A DNA stretch of 64,000 bases. It comes from Oscillatoriales cyanobacterium. Its GTDB lineage: Bacteria; Cyanobacteriota; Cyanobacteriia; Cyanobacteriales; Microcoleaceae. The position numbers were made by a program, and so were the translations under genes. The notes beneath the pieces are model-generated. The model saw only the letters and a program-made list of their open reading frames with translations. It searched no databases and had not been told where the DNA came from. Where the stretch lies: positions 1 through 64,000 of the forward strand of contig RDXX01000022.1 of NCBI GenBank assembly GCA_004292955.1. Reading direction: 5' to 3'. Below are positions 9,275-17,628 of the stretch, one piece after another; the stretch's first letter is position 1, and every line of letters begins with the position of its first letter.

Positions 9275-9330
9275 CAACTGTCAACTGTCAACTGTCAACT
9301 GTCAACTGTCAACTGTCAACTGTCAACTGT
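9275..9330. repeat. Eight perfect CAACTGT heptamers
   Basis: 56 bases consist of the 7-base unit CAACTGT repeated eight times without change, preceded at 9192-9243 by a mixed array with CCACTGT. A seven-base unit is a known style of heptanucleotide tandem repeat in cyanobacteria. Confidence 0.95.
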
Positions 9331-9701
9331 CCATGGCTGCGGGGACAAATTCCAGCAAGTCTGGCTGAAAGTCGATGACACACCCCATAGCAAAAATCGG
9401 ATTTTTTGGTTGTCGGGTTCAAAATAGGATTTTTTTCTGCAACCGGGTTATTTGGCGTAAGTCTTGCGGCAACAGTATCACAAGGCTGAGCGCAACATAG
9501 GTATAAGTAATCAAGATGAAATTAGAAAAAGTTATAACTAATCCCATTCAAATCTTTTGTAAATAAGTGTTGCAACCTTACTTCTTTCCCCTACTATCAT
9601 AAAGGGAACGAACCTAAGAGCTCACCTCAAAGCTGATAGAGCCTTGAAGTTTGCATTAGGAAAACTTATCAATATTGTTGAATTTTTGAGAGGATTAGTG
9701 C

Positions 9702-10001
9702 ATGGCAACTTACAAAGTTACCCTCATCAGCGAAGCCGAAGGAATCAACCAGACCATTGACGTTGATGACGATACTTACATTCTTGATGCTGCCGAAGAA
9801 GCAGGACTCGACCTCCCGTATTCTTGCCGCGCTGGAGCTTGCTCCACCTGCGCTGGCAAAATTACTGCTGGCGAAATTGACCAATCTGACCAATCTTTCT
9901 TGGATGATGACCAAATCGAGGCCGGATTTGTTCTGACCTGCGTCGCTTATCCTAAGTCTGATTGTACGATCGAAACTCACCAAGAAGAATCCCTCTACTA
10001 A
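9702..10001 (+). CDS. petF: Plant-type [2Fe-2S] ferredoxin
   Basis: This is the soluble one-electron carrier that takes electrons from photosystem I and passes them to FNR, nitrite reductase, glutamate synthase and thioredoxin reductase. The 99 residues match ferredoxin I. The cluster ligands are C42, C47, C50 and C80 in CRAGACSTC and LTCVAYP, and the C-terminus EEDLY-like is present as EESLY. The ATG at 9702 gives the standard MATYKVTLI start, with a GAGAGGA about eight bases upstream. It is monocistronic, since a strong terminator follows at once. A long repeat-free leader is consistent with a highly regulated photosynthetic gene. Confidence 0.97.
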   Translation: MATYKVTLISEAEGINQTIDVDDDTYILDAAEEAGLDLPYSCRAGACSTCAGKITAGEIDQSDQSFLDDDQIEAGFVLTCVAYPKSDCTIETHQEESLY

Positions 10002-10031
10002 GAAAGGATTCACAGGCGCGGTGCGCTAATT

Positions 10032-10096
10032 AACCCGGTTTCTTGTTTGCGTAATTGAGCTGTTTCAGCTTAATTACGTTAAGAAACTGGGTTTTT
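10032..10096 (+). terminator. Strong two-part intrinsic terminator of petF
   Basis: An outer stem AACCCGGTTTCTT / AAGAAACTGGGTT and an inner stem GCGTAATTGAGCTG / CAGCTTAATTACGT form one long hairpin that ends in TTTTT. The outer arms are of the same GAAACCGGGTTTC type as the window's dispersed REP-like palindromes. Confidence 0.85.
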
Positions 10097-10123
10097 GTAT
10101 GGAAAGATGGCGACAAAGATCCG

Positions 10124-10258
10124 ACGTGCGGTTAGAAACCGCGTCTATACAAAAAATGTCCGCAGCAGACGTACGGTTAGAAACCGTGTCTATACAAACG
10201 ATGTCCGCAGCAGACGTACGGTTAGAAACCGCGTCTATACAAACGATGTCCGCCTCCG
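10124..10258 (+). repeat. Three tandem 45-bp units
   Basis: Three copies of a unit starting ACGTGCGGTTAGAAACCG and ending TGTCCGCAGCAG lie at 10124-10168, 10169-10213 and 10214-10258. The third runs into the GTCCGCCTCCGCGGAC palindrome of a dispersed family that returns at 33162-33212 and 38941-38993. A frame reads through all three, but its repetitive product has no other support. The stretch 10002-10375 holds no other gene. Confidence 0.85.
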
Positions 10259-10375
10259 CGGACTGAAGAAAGAAGATAACGTAATTTTAACCGGCCACTC
10301 TTCAACCCACGCACCATCCGGGTTTTGTTTGTCTAGACGCGGTTTCAACCGCCGAATCTTATGCCGAATCTGATG

Positions 10376-12031
10376 CTATTCCCGCCAAAATGTAATGGAA
10401 TCGTTGAGGGGCACAACTTGAGCGCCGGGAAAATAAAAACTCAGAATACGATCGCCATTCCAGCCCAAATTAGCTAAATTGTAAGAACCAGTTTGACTCA
10501 TTCCCACGCCGTGTCCGAAACCGCCTCCGACAAAAGCATAGCCGTTAAGAGTTTTGTCAGGATTGTAAATTGGATCTAGATAAAACAGCGTGCTAATCGG
10601 CGGATAAAAAGCATTGCGAATCTCATCTTTGTCAATATCGATGGGGCCCAAATCAGTTTGTACCTTCATTTGCAAAACTCGACCAGCCGCCGACCTTTCC
10701 ACCACTTCAACTTTTGTGAGAGTTTTAAAATTAGCTAGCGGGTGCTTTTTCTTCTGAAGATACTGCCGCAGAAATCCACCAATTGATGTCAGTGAGACTT
10801 CTTCGCGCCAGCGGAAGGTTTCTTCTTTTTCCTCATTAAACCCTGCTTTCAGAGTCATAAAGCGGCGGAAGTTGGTTTCGTCAGACAAGCTCTGCTTTGT
10901 CAAGTCCCAGAGGTTTTTGGGGGAATCGACGATCGATCGCAAATATGGACGTTCCGGGCCGTGCCACACATCGCCAAAAGTCGCCGTTACGCCGCCGCTA
11001 GACGCTGAATAGAGCGCGTCTACGAGCTGATTTTCGTAAGTTAGGACTAAACCTGCTGTTTGGGCGATCGCGCGATCGCTCTGCGGGAAAACTTCGGTCA
11101 AACCTTTATAAACTTGACAGTTAACATCAGCGCACAACTCGTAATTATCCACAGCAAACCGGCGCAAATTTCTCAGCGCGTAAGTTCTCGCCAAAATAGT
11201 TTGAGCGACAATCGAAGCGTAGGGCGAAAAAGCCCCTATTTCGTGAGGAACAACACCGCGCAAATAAGTTTCCGTCGGCACATTATTGACTAAAGTATAA
11301 GTACCGTAAGAATTTTTTTGTAAGTGCAAACTGCCACCGTAACGGCGAGTTTGTTGAATAGCTTTTTCTGGATCGATAGCTGTCGCCTCTTGGGTAGTTT
11401 GTTCAAATACCTCAATTACATTTTTTCCCGCCGTGACATCCAACTCATTGCGGTTGAAACGAAAGCCATTTAAAAGCCAAAACGTTTGAGGTATTTGTTT
11501 AAAAACTTTCGTATCTAAAAAAGCAGTTTTGTTACCTTGAGCTTGCAAACTTTGCAACAGCCAGCGCCGCACTATAGGAGAATTATAAGTATCTCTTTTT
11601 GCCCAAACTTGCCAGCGCAAAGGTTGAGCAATTTCCACATCAATGCCCTTAGCGCGCCACTGATTGGCGCTATCTTCTGCACTCTCAAAACTGCGGTGGG
11701 AGCTCAGAACAACTCGTTCTTCTACTAATGGCGCTTCCAGAGGTTTATTCGCTATTTCTAGCTGGATGCTGGCGGTAGTTTTAGTTTCTATGCCTTGGGG
11801 AGTTTTGTAACTTAATGTTAAGCGATCGCCAGGTAAAGCTTTCAGCGTCAGTTTATCGGTGGGTTTGGTGCCAAACCGCTGCACCACGCCGATTTTGATG
11901 AGTCTATTTTGGGGAGTTTGGGCGTATCCAGCAGCGTTGGAAAGGGGCAACAGGCACAATGCGGTGAAAACAGTGCTAGAAATGCAGCTAAACCATTTGT
12001 AATTGGGAGTTGGAGGTGCTTGAGCGAACAC
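10376..12031 (-). CDS. SpoIID/LytB domain protein
   Basis: This is a 551-residue secreted or membrane-anchored protein of the SpoIID/LytB family, which in Bacillus activates or acts with cell-wall hydrolases. A hydrophobic stretch at about 14-38 (FSCISSTVFTALCLLPLSNA) looks like a signal peptide and is followed by a signal-peptidase-like AYA or AQA site. Residues 40-120 are a beta-rich region. The SpoIID core runs from about 255 (LRGVVPHEIG) through TILARTYALRN and DALYSASSGGVTATFG to the conserved tail FGHGVGMSQTGSYNLA near 515-530. In a non-sporulating cyanobacterium a role in peptidoglycan remodelling is the sensible inference. No operon partner is visible. Confidence 0.9.
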   Translation of the reverse strand: MFAQAPPTPNYKWFSCISSTVFTALCLLPLSNAAGYAQTPQNRLIKIGVVQRFGTKPTDKLTLKALPGDRLTLSYKTPQGIETKTTASIQLEIANKPLEAPLVEERVVLSSHRSFESAEDSANQWRAKGIDVEIAQPLRWQVWAKRDTYNSPIVRRWLLQSLQAQGNKTAFLDTKVFKQIPQTFWLLNGFRFNRNELDVTAGKNVIEVFEQTTQEATAIDPEKAIQQTRRYGGSLHLQKNSYGTYTLVNNVPTETYLRGVVPHEIGAFSPYASIVAQTILARTYALRNLRRFAVDNYELCADVNCQVYKGLTEVFPQSDRAIAQTAGLVLTYENQLVDALYSASSGGVTATFGDVWHGPERPYLRSIVDSPKNLWDLTKQSLSDETNFRRFMTLKAGFNEEKEETFRWREEVSLTSIGGFLRQYLQKKKHPLANFKTLTKVEVVERSAAGRVLQMKVQTDLGPIDIDKDEIRNAFYPPISTLFYLDPIYNPDKTLNGYAFVGGGFGHGVGMSQTGSYNLANLGWNGDRILSFYFPGAQVVPLNDSITFWRE

Positions 12032-12422
12032 GGTTATCTATCTCCCGATAGTTGAAATTTGGGGATTTGCGATCGCTACGTTAGCACATTTGGCCGCTGG
12101 TACAGCGAAATTCCCAAAGATATGCCAGTCGTAGGGTGTGTCGCCTGCGATAAATGCCTAAAAGAGCGACTTTTCGAGCAAAATAATTGTGTCCTCAGAA
12201 ACCGGGTTTCTGCGTAGATTTCTCGCCACTAAACACAAAATTTCGTAGAAACCCGGTTTCTAGCCTCCCATAAAAATACACAAAATTTCGTAGAAACCCG
12301 GTTTCTAGCCTCCCATAAAAATAGTTGTGTCCTCAGAAACCGGGTTTCTGCGTAGATTTCTCGCTACTAAACACAAAATTTCGTAGAAACCCGGTTTCTA
12401 GCCTCCCATGAGAAGCCTGAAA
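12032..12422. other. Repeat-filled spacer
   Basis: Bases 12032-12185 show nothing I can name. The rest, 12186-12410, is an array of REP-like palindromes built on CAGAAACCGGGTTTCTG and its inverse AGAAACCCGGTTTCTAG. A 90-bp unit occurs twice (12187-12276 and 12324-12412) with a partial 45-bp copy between. Confidence 0.85.
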
Positions 12423-13955
12423 CTATCCAACCTTTAGGAACTGGTTTTTCACATACTCCATCAATACAGGCTGGAGTGTGAAAAGCGTTTTCTCACCTTG
12501 TTTCACTTTTTCAATTAATAAACGCCGTCTCAAGGATTGCACAGCTTGTAATAAGGCTGATGGGGATAATTCCAGATTGGCTGAAAATTTGGATATTTCA
12601 ACTGGTGTGGCTTCACGAGCTAACCAGGATATCACTTGTTTTTCTGAGTCAAATAGGCGATCGCACTGCTGGTGCAGCAGAGATTCTAAATCACCTAAAA
12701 ATAGGGTATCATAGGAGAGAAACTCGGAAACGCTGCCGCCGAATAAATCTTGAATCATAGTTGCAACTATATTTAACCATAAGGGATTGCCTCGGTAAAG
12801 GTCAATCAGTTGTGACCATTTCTCCTCTTCTGCTAATCTTTTCTCTCTGAATATTTCCCGTGCTTCCGCGCCCAAACCGTTGAGTTGCAGCGATTTACAA
12901 GGACGATTTTCGCCTTCTAGGGCCGCAATTTCTCTGGGCTTTTCCCAACTCAGGAGGATTAGGCAACTGTTGTGGGATGATGCTGCTAATTCTTTGAAGA
13001 ATGTGCCGTAATTTTCATAGCCTGGTTGGTAATTGCCTGCGAGTTGTCCGCTGCTGAAAATTGTTTGTATGTCATCAATGATGATGAGACAGCGGGATGA
13101 ACGCAAATGCTCAATAAGTGATGGCAATTTAATTTCTTGTTGCTGCGAAACGAATTGAATTAAGTTTGTTTGCAGGGTTTGCAGGGGTGGAGAATTGCGG
13201 AGACTGCGGTAAATAATATAGTCAAATTCATGTTGAACTTCTGGGATTAGTTGGAGAGTTAGTGACGTTTTGCCAATGCCAGATAAGCCGTATATGGTGA
13301 TGAGACGGGTGCGGTTTTCCCAAATCCACTGCTTGAGGGTGGTGAGTTCAGATGTGGGGTTATAGAATAAGTTGGGTTCTGGTGCATCGGATAAGTCTAG
13401 TCGTTTTTTAGGCTGAGTATTGCTACAGGTCACCTGATTCTGCTTTTCTAACTTTGCTGTTTCTAAGGATTGAAGATAGTTCCCACAAACCAGAGCTATT
13501 TCATTCTCTTGTAGGGGCGGTGTCCCCGTGCCTGCCCGAGCTCTCAAACACATACAAAATGTAGACAAATAGGGTCGGCGTAGGGACACTACCCCTACAA
13601 AATTATCGTTTTCTTGAGAATGAAACAGCCCTATTCCCAAAACACTGGAATTATCATTTTGTGCAGAATATTTTCCAATTTTTGATTCAACTATGGATAA
13701 TTGCAATCTTTCCACTGTATATCCAAAGTTAGATTGATTGATGTCTTCACCTAATATCTCTGATAAAAGCTTCCATAATTGTGCTGCGACTTTCTTGACA
13801 TGAGCTTCGCTACGGTGGCAGTTTGTGGCAATTTCCGGGTATTTCTGGCGTTGCCAAGTACCGCGCAGTATACCTTCTTGTAGGTGATTGAGGTGTTTGC
13901 CTGTGTTAGTGAATAGGATTTGGTCAGCTATTTTTAAGACTTCTTGAATGTCCAT
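12423..13955 (-). CDS. STAND/NB-ARC-type ATPase with N-terminal conflict-system HTH
   Basis: The 510-residue protein starts with a helix-turn-helix module (1-85, TGKHLNHLQEGILRGTWQRQ) that I recognise from cyanobacterial signalling ATPases as the VMAP-M9-type HTH. A low-complexity linker includes a 90-bp repeat insertion (residues about 120-149). Then comes an NB-ARC-like P-loop domain with Walker A GLSGIGKTSLTL (223-234) and Walker B CLIIIDDIQ (289-297), and a winged-helix-like C-terminus. Such ATPases act as inducible switches in defence or programmed cell death. This one has no WD40, TPR or other sensor repeats, so it is short for the class. Its start shares a 215-bp divergent region with the RTX gene. 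The same HTH begins the protein at 43250. Confidence 0.8.
   Translation of the reverse strand: MDIQEVLKIADQILFTNTGKHLNHLQEGILRGTWQRQKYPEIATNCHRSEAHVKKVAAQLWKLLSEILGEDINQSNFGYTVERLQLSIVESKIGKYSAQNDNSSVLGIGLFHSQENDNFVGVVSLRRPYLSTFCMCLRARAGTGTPPLQENEIALVCGNYLQSLETAKLEKQNQVTCSNTQPKKRLDLSDAPEPNLFYNPTSELTTLKQWIWENRTRLITIYGLSGIGKTSLTLQLIPEVQHEFDYIIYRSLRNSPPLQTLQTNLIQFVSQQQEIKLPSLIEHLRSSRCLIIIDDIQTIFSSGQLAGNYQPGYENYGTFFKELAASSHNSCLILLSWEKPREIAALEGENRPCKSLQLNGLGAEAREIFREKRLAEEEKWSQLIDLYRGNPLWLNIVATMIQDLFGGSVSEFLSYDTLFLGDLESLLHQQCDRLFDSEKQVISWLAREATPVEISKFSANLELSPSALLQAVQSLRRRLLIEKVKQGEKTLFTLQPVLMEYVKNQFLKVG
13511..13600. repeat. Palindromic element inserted in frame in the ATPase gene
   Basis: TGTAGGGGCGGTGTCCC at 13510-13526 recurs inverted as GGGACACTACCCCTACA at 13583-13599, giving imperfect terminal inverted repeats of about 17 bp around a 90-bp insert. 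It keeps the frame of the ATPase gene and encodes about 30 residues with an unusual Arg/Cys-rich composition. Confidence 0.75.
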
Positions 13956-13989
13956 AGGTCGAGTCGAGGTTTGGGTTTTGCCTATTGCA

Positions 13990-14089
13990 ATCCTACCTTA
14001 TCCTACTATTTGATATTTCAGCCACTAAATCCTACTTTATGCGACTGAGATCGATCGGGATAGGTAAAAGAATCCCTACTAAATCCTAT
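13990..14089. promoter_or_regulatory. Repeated ATCCTAC motifs upstream of the ATPase
   Basis: ATCCTAC occurs at 13990-13996, 14000-14006 and 14029-14035. Close variants ATCCCTAC and ATCCTAT lie at 14072-14079 and 14083-14089. The first two are spaced by exactly ten bases, one helical turn. They lie 35 to 135 bases upstream of the ATPase start, where an operator is expected. Confidence 0.5.
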
Positions 14090-14170
14090 TGATTTGACTT
14101 GATTTCAGTATTTTTTTCACATATGCTAAGAATTCAGGACGAAATAAATTTCAGGAATTTCTAAGAAGTC

Positions 14171-14914
14171 ATGGCTAACATCGATATTGCAAATACTCCT
14201 AATGCACAAGGCACAGAGGGTGATGATGTCATTCGTGATACTGATGGGGGCCGCAGAACGCTGGGCTTGGGGGGTAATGATAGGATCTTTGGCAGGGGTG
14301 GCAATGATGAACTGTTCGGGAATCTGGGGCGTGACTCACTAGATGGTGAGGGCGGGTTTGATACCCTCTACGGTGGTAAAGATGCAGATTCTCTTGACGG
14401 TGGACTTGACGATGACATTTTGTTTGGGAATGCGGGCACTGATACTGTTAGGGGTGGAAGTGGCAACGATCAAATATTTGGGGGGCGTGATAACGACTGG
14501 CTATTGGGTGGCGACGGCGAGGACATTTTATCTGGAGATTTAGGTTTTGATGTTCTGACTGGAGGATCTGGACGAGACAGGTTTATCATTCAAGATGAAG
14601 TGGCTACTAATACAGTAGATTTTCTGAACGATTTCTTCCCTGGGGAAGACAAAATTGTACTTCCAAAAGGTCTGACATTTGCTGACATCGAAGTCCTGAC
14701 ATTTCAAGCTGCTGGGTTGAATCCAGTTTTTGTGGAGAGGCAGTTTGAACCCTCGCCGTCTCCATTCAATGCCATCTCTAGTGGTAGCGATCTAAATCTA
14801 GCTCTACGAGTTAAATCAACTAATCGAATTATTGGACTTTTGGATCGAAATCCAACTTCTGGTGTTCGTCTAACAGCAGCGAGCTTGACAGCAGCGGACT
14901 TTATCAGCAGTTGA
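14171..14914 (+). CDS. RTX-type calcium-binding repeat protein
   Basis: Residues 18-145 of the 247 consist of glycine- and aspartate-rich nonapeptide repeats of the hemolysin type (GGNDRIFGRGGNDELFG, GGSGNDQIFGG, GGDGEDILSGD), which form a calcium-binding parallel beta roll outside the cell. The last 100 residues, starting at RFIIQDEVATNTVDFLNDF, are of a kind that often follows RTX repeats in cyanobacteria. There is no N-terminal signal peptide, as expected for export by a type I system with a C-terminal signal; no secretion genes are in the window. Substrate and role are unknown. It is divergent from the STAND ATPase. Confidence 0.88.
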   Translation: MANIDIANTPNAQGTEGDDVIRDTDGGRRTLGLGGNDRIFGRGGNDELFGNLGRDSLDGEGGFDTLYGGKDADSLDGGLDDDILFGNAGTDTVRGGSGNDQIFGGRDNDWLLGGDGEDILSGDLGFDVLTGGSGRDRFIIQDEVATNTVDFLNDFFPGEDKIVLPKGLTFADIEVLTFQAAGLNPVFVERQFEPSPSPFNAISSGSDLNLALRVKSTNRIIGLLDRNPTSGVRLTAASLTAADFISS

Positions 14915-15236
14915 GGATTCTGCTATGCTGGCCGGTAGCCTGTCGCTATCGGAAATAAGCTGGGAGGGTGAAAACCGCTGCGATTTATCGAGGGGTTGAA
15001 ACCTGACTCAACGGGTTTTAGCCTAATGAAAGGGGCGATTCGGCGAAGACAAATAGGCTGTGACGCATCGCATTTTTTGATGATAGAGCGATCGCCTTTC
15101 AATTTAAAAATAACCACAAGGCGATCGCCCTTACATCCCAATTTGTCAAAAAGTGCGATCGCCCATCTTCCCCCCCTATACTTGTAAAAACTATTCATCC
15201 GAGATACACTAGGTAATAGAAAGCAAGCAACCTTAG
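14915..15236. other. Spacer with HIP1 sites
   Basis: I see no gene. The stretch holds four GCGATCGC or near-HIP1 sites in 80 bases (15090-15165) and short hairpins. The promoter of the hicB gene should lie in its last 60 bases. Confidence 0.6.
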
Positions 15237-15257
15237 ATGATGGAAGCGAAAACCATA

Positions 15258-15470
15258 ATGAAAACCCAAAGCTTCACCGCCATCATTTACAAAGAAGAAG
15301 ATATGTATATTGCCGAATGTCCAGAAGTGGGCACAGTTGACCAAGGCGAAACCATAGAAGAAGCGATCGCCAACCTCAAAGCAGCTACAAGGCTCTATCT
15401 CGAAGAGTGTCCTTTACCCGACGAAATCACTCCCAGGTTTGTAACTAGCATAGAGGTTAGCTATGCCTAG
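15258..15470 (+). CDS. hicB: HicB-type antitoxin
   Basis: This 70-residue protein has the HicB N-terminal fold (FTAIIYKEEDMYIAECPEVG, then GETIEEAIANLKAATRLYLEE), which binds and blocks the HicA mRNA interferase. Upstream in-frame ATGs at 15237 and 15240 would add six or seven residues; family members begin at MKTQSF-like sequences, so 15258 is preferred. The hicA frame overlaps its end by eight bases, the usual coupled arrangement, though antitoxin-first order is the less common one. The C-terminal DNA-binding part of longer HicBs is absent. Because its partner is frameshifted, it may now be an orphan antitoxin. Confidence 0.85.
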   Translation: MKTQSFTAIIYKEEDMYIAECPEVGTVDQGETIEEAIANLKAATRLYLEECPLPDEITPRFVTSIEVSYA

Positions 15471-15691
15471 ATTGCCCAGAATATCAAGTAAGCGAAGTAA
15501 TTCGCGTACTAGAACGTCTAGGCTTTTATCAAGCTAGGCAAACGGGTAGCCATGTTGTCCTCAAAAAAGCTCTCCCCGATGGAGAAATTGTTTGCGTTGT
15601 GCCACTCCACCGCGAGCTAAAAATTGGTACACTTAGCGGTGTTCTAAAGCAAGCAAAGGTCACACCTGATGAGTTTATAGCGAGTTTATAA
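15463..15691 (+). pseudogene. hicA: HicA-type toxin gene with a +1 frameshift
   Basis: The frame starts at ATG 15463 with MPRLPRISSK and ends after 25 codons. If one base near 15493 (the C in AAGCGAA) is dropped, it continues as EVIRVLERLGFYQARQTGSH, then VVLKKALPDGEIVCVVPLHR and an end at TAA 15689-15691, a complete HicA of 75 residues. The catalytic His of the family is kept in GSHVVL. HicA is a double-stranded-RNA-binding-fold ribonuclease. A real mutation silencing the toxin, or a sequencing error, would look the same here. Confidence 0.85.
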
Positions 15692-16209
15692 GAGCTAAAC
15701 TCATCATCATAATTCGCATCGCGATTGCGAATTGAAAATTTTTCATTCTGAGTTTGCAGGTACTTGAAGGAAAATCCCAAGCCTTCGGGCGATTTCGGTT
15801 GAGAAGGGAAAATTTTAGACTGAGGTTTCTTCTTTGACACGAGTCGAATAATATTTTTTCTGGGTCATGGCTAGCATTTCTTAGCAGTGACTTAAATAGT
15901 TATAGTAGATAGTTTTACAAGATTCGTAATTAAAGTTATAGTATAAAGCTCTTCATTACCTGAAAGAATTGGTTTAAAGCCGGAACCCCGATCGGGAGAA
16001 ATCGCGACACACCCTACAGCTATAGCAGTTGACAGTTACAGAGTACGGCAATCAAACCGTTTATGCTGTAGGTTCTTGTCTCCATTCATCAGGTCATTTA
16101 TGCCCTCACCGATGTGGCGGTTGCTATACAGTAAATATTGGGTAAGGTGTGTCGCTATTAGATTGTCGCTATTCGTTGAGGAATTGTCGATCGCGACACA
16201 CCCTACAAC
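15692..16209. other. Spacer with dispersed repeats
   Basis: No gene was found. It contains a relative of the GATCGGGAGAAAT repeat (15950-16000), the second copy of the dispersed 85-bp repeat (16044-16128) and two copies of CGCGACACACCCTACA (about 16003 and 16194) near the 3' end of the amidohydrolase gene. Confidence 0.7.
16044..16128 (-). repeat. Dispersed 85-bp repeat, copy 2
   Basis: Read on the minus strand this matches 9102-9189 closely, including CAACCGCCACATCGGTGAGG and GGTTTGATTGCCGTA at its ends. Differences concentrate in the middle. Confidence 0.75.
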
Positions 16210-17388
16210 TTATTTTTGTTTCCAATATTGACAAGCAGCATAGGCCAAAGTGACAGCGCCGGTCACAATCGCGGCTTCATCCACCTCAAACTGCGGGTGA
16301 TGGAGGGGATAGTTAGGTTTATCAGTCAGTCCCACTCCCAAGCGAAACATCGTTCCCGGTGCGTGTTCTAGATACATCGAAAAATCTTCCGCGCCGAGGG
16401 ATGGTTCTGGTAAAATCTGAACGCGCGATCGCCCTAAAGCTTCCAAAGCCGCACATTCGACCAATTGCGTCAGTTTAGGATCGTTTTGGACTCCGGGCAC
16501 GCCGCGCTTGTAGGTGAGTTCGTACTTAGCGCCGTAAGTCGCGCAGACACTCGACACAATTTGTTCGATCCAAGCTGGTAGTTTTTCGTGGGTTTCTGGA
16601 TGCAGCGATCGCACCGTGCCCAATAATTTTACTCGATCGGCAATCACATTTGGCGCTCGTCCGCCGCTAATTTGCCCGATCGTCAAAACCACAGGCCTCA
16701 ACGGATTTTGTGTGCGACTAATCGCCTGCTGCAAAGTAGTAATAATCTGAGAAGCAATCCAAATTGCATCGATCGCCTCGTGGGGACGCGCACCGTGGCC
16801 AGATTCGCCCATCACAATCAATTCTAGGTCATCTGCCGCCGCCGTCAGTGCCCCGTGGCGAATGCCGATCGCACCGCCGGGAATCGTCGGAAAAACGTGC
16901 ACTCCGAGGATGCCCTCAACATCTTTCATCGCGCCATCTGCAATCATCCAGCGCGCGCCTTGGGCTATCTCCTCTGCTGGCTGAAACAAGAAGCGGACGT
17001 GACCAGGTAGTTTTTCTTCCAACTGAGCTAATATCATCGCCGCGCCCAAACCGACGGTGGTGTGGATGTCGTGGCCGCAAGCGTGCATGACTCCTGGGTT
17101 TTTCGAGGCAAATTCTAAGTTGGTGCGTTCTTGCATCGGTAAAGCGTCCATATCGGTGCGAATTGCCAGCCACCGGGACTCGTTGCTATTGCCTTTGAGT
17201 TCGCCGATGACGCCGGTTTTGCCGATTCCTTCAGTGGCGCGAACTCCACTAGATGCCAAAACTCCGGCTACATAGGCCGCTGTTTGATGTTCTTGGCCAC
17301 TGAGTTCGGGGTGCGAGTGGATGTGGCGGCGAATTTCGATTAAGCGGGGGGCGAGGCTGGTTGCTAGTTCTTGGATGCGGGGAAGCAT
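16210..17388 (-). CDS. M20-family amidohydrolase (hippurate hydrolase-like)
   Basis: This is a cytoplasmic metal-dependent hydrolase of the M20D group that splits N-acyl or N-carbamoyl amino acid amides. The 392 residues match the family. The N-terminal catalytic part shows RRHIHSHPELSGQE (21-33), RTDMDALP (77-84) with the conserved Asp, the metal-binding ACGHDIHTT (103-111) and FQPAEE (135-140). The dimerisation domain follows (GHGARPHEAIDAI), and the C-terminal GAEDFSMYLEHAPG and LHHPQFEVDE carry further metal ligands. The substrate cannot be deduced; IAA-amino acid hydrolase and hippurate hydrolase names are both used for such proteins. No operon partner is seen. Confidence 0.92.
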   Translation of the reverse strand: MLPRIQELATSLAPRLIEIRRHIHSHPELSGQEHQTAAYVAGVLASSGVRATEGIGKTGVIGELKGNSNESRWLAIRTDMDALPMQERTNLEFASKNPGVMHACGHDIHTTVGLGAAMILAQLEEKLPGHVRFLFQPAEEIAQGARWMIADGAMKDVEGILGVHVFPTIPGGAIGIRHGALTAAADDLELIVMGESGHGARPHEAIDAIWIASQIITTLQQAISRTQNPLRPVVLTIGQISGGRAPNVIADRVKLLGTVRSLHPETHEKLPAWIEQIVSSVCATYGAKYELTYKRGVPGVQNDPKLTQLVECAALEALGRSRVQILPEPSLGAEDFSMYLEHAPGTMFRLGVGLTDKPNYPLHHPQFEVDEAAIVTGAVTLAYAACQYWKQK

Positions 17389-17628
17389 GAATTTTGTTGG
17401 GGAGTGCGTTAATTAACTAAGGTAACGCATATGCTTGGCTGTGACACTGAGATTTGTTTTTATTAACCGCAGAGGGCGCAGAGGGCGCAGAGAAAAGAGG
17501 GGAAAGAGAGTTAGTTAGAGATGGGAAATAATTGTGTCTTTATTATTCATCTCTCTCTTCTCTTCCTCCGTGTTCTCTGTGTCCTCTGCGGTTTAATAAT
17601 AATTTTGAAATAACAGTAAACAACGATG

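Larger units (their letters stand above)
8963..9701. other. Gene-free spacer upstream of petF
   Basis: It contains a GATTTTA tandem repeat (8967-9000), one copy of a dispersed 85-bp repeat (9102-9189), mixed CAACTGT/CCACTGT heptamers (9192-9243) and eight perfect CAACTGT units (9275-9330). The last 300 bases carry no repeats and should hold the petF promoter; a possible -10 TATCAT lies at 9594-9599. I see no convincing gene; the small open frames here are made of the repeats. Confidence 0.7.

Noticed and set aside
9068-9277. 69-codon frame on the minus strand
   Set aside because: Runs through tandem heptamers and the 85-bp repeat; non-coding by composition.
10095-10373. 92-codon open frame after petF
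   Set aside because: Its product is almost only the translation of three tandem 45-bp repeats plus a dispersed palindrome; there is no independent protein feature.
12186-12410. Possible CRISPR array because of regularly repeated GAAACCGGGTTTC blocks
   Set aside because: The repeats alternate in orientation, spacers are themselves repeated and no cas gene is near; these are REP-like palindromes.
15529-15840. 103-codon minus-strand frame
   Set aside because: It is antisense to the frameshifted hicA and has no independent support.
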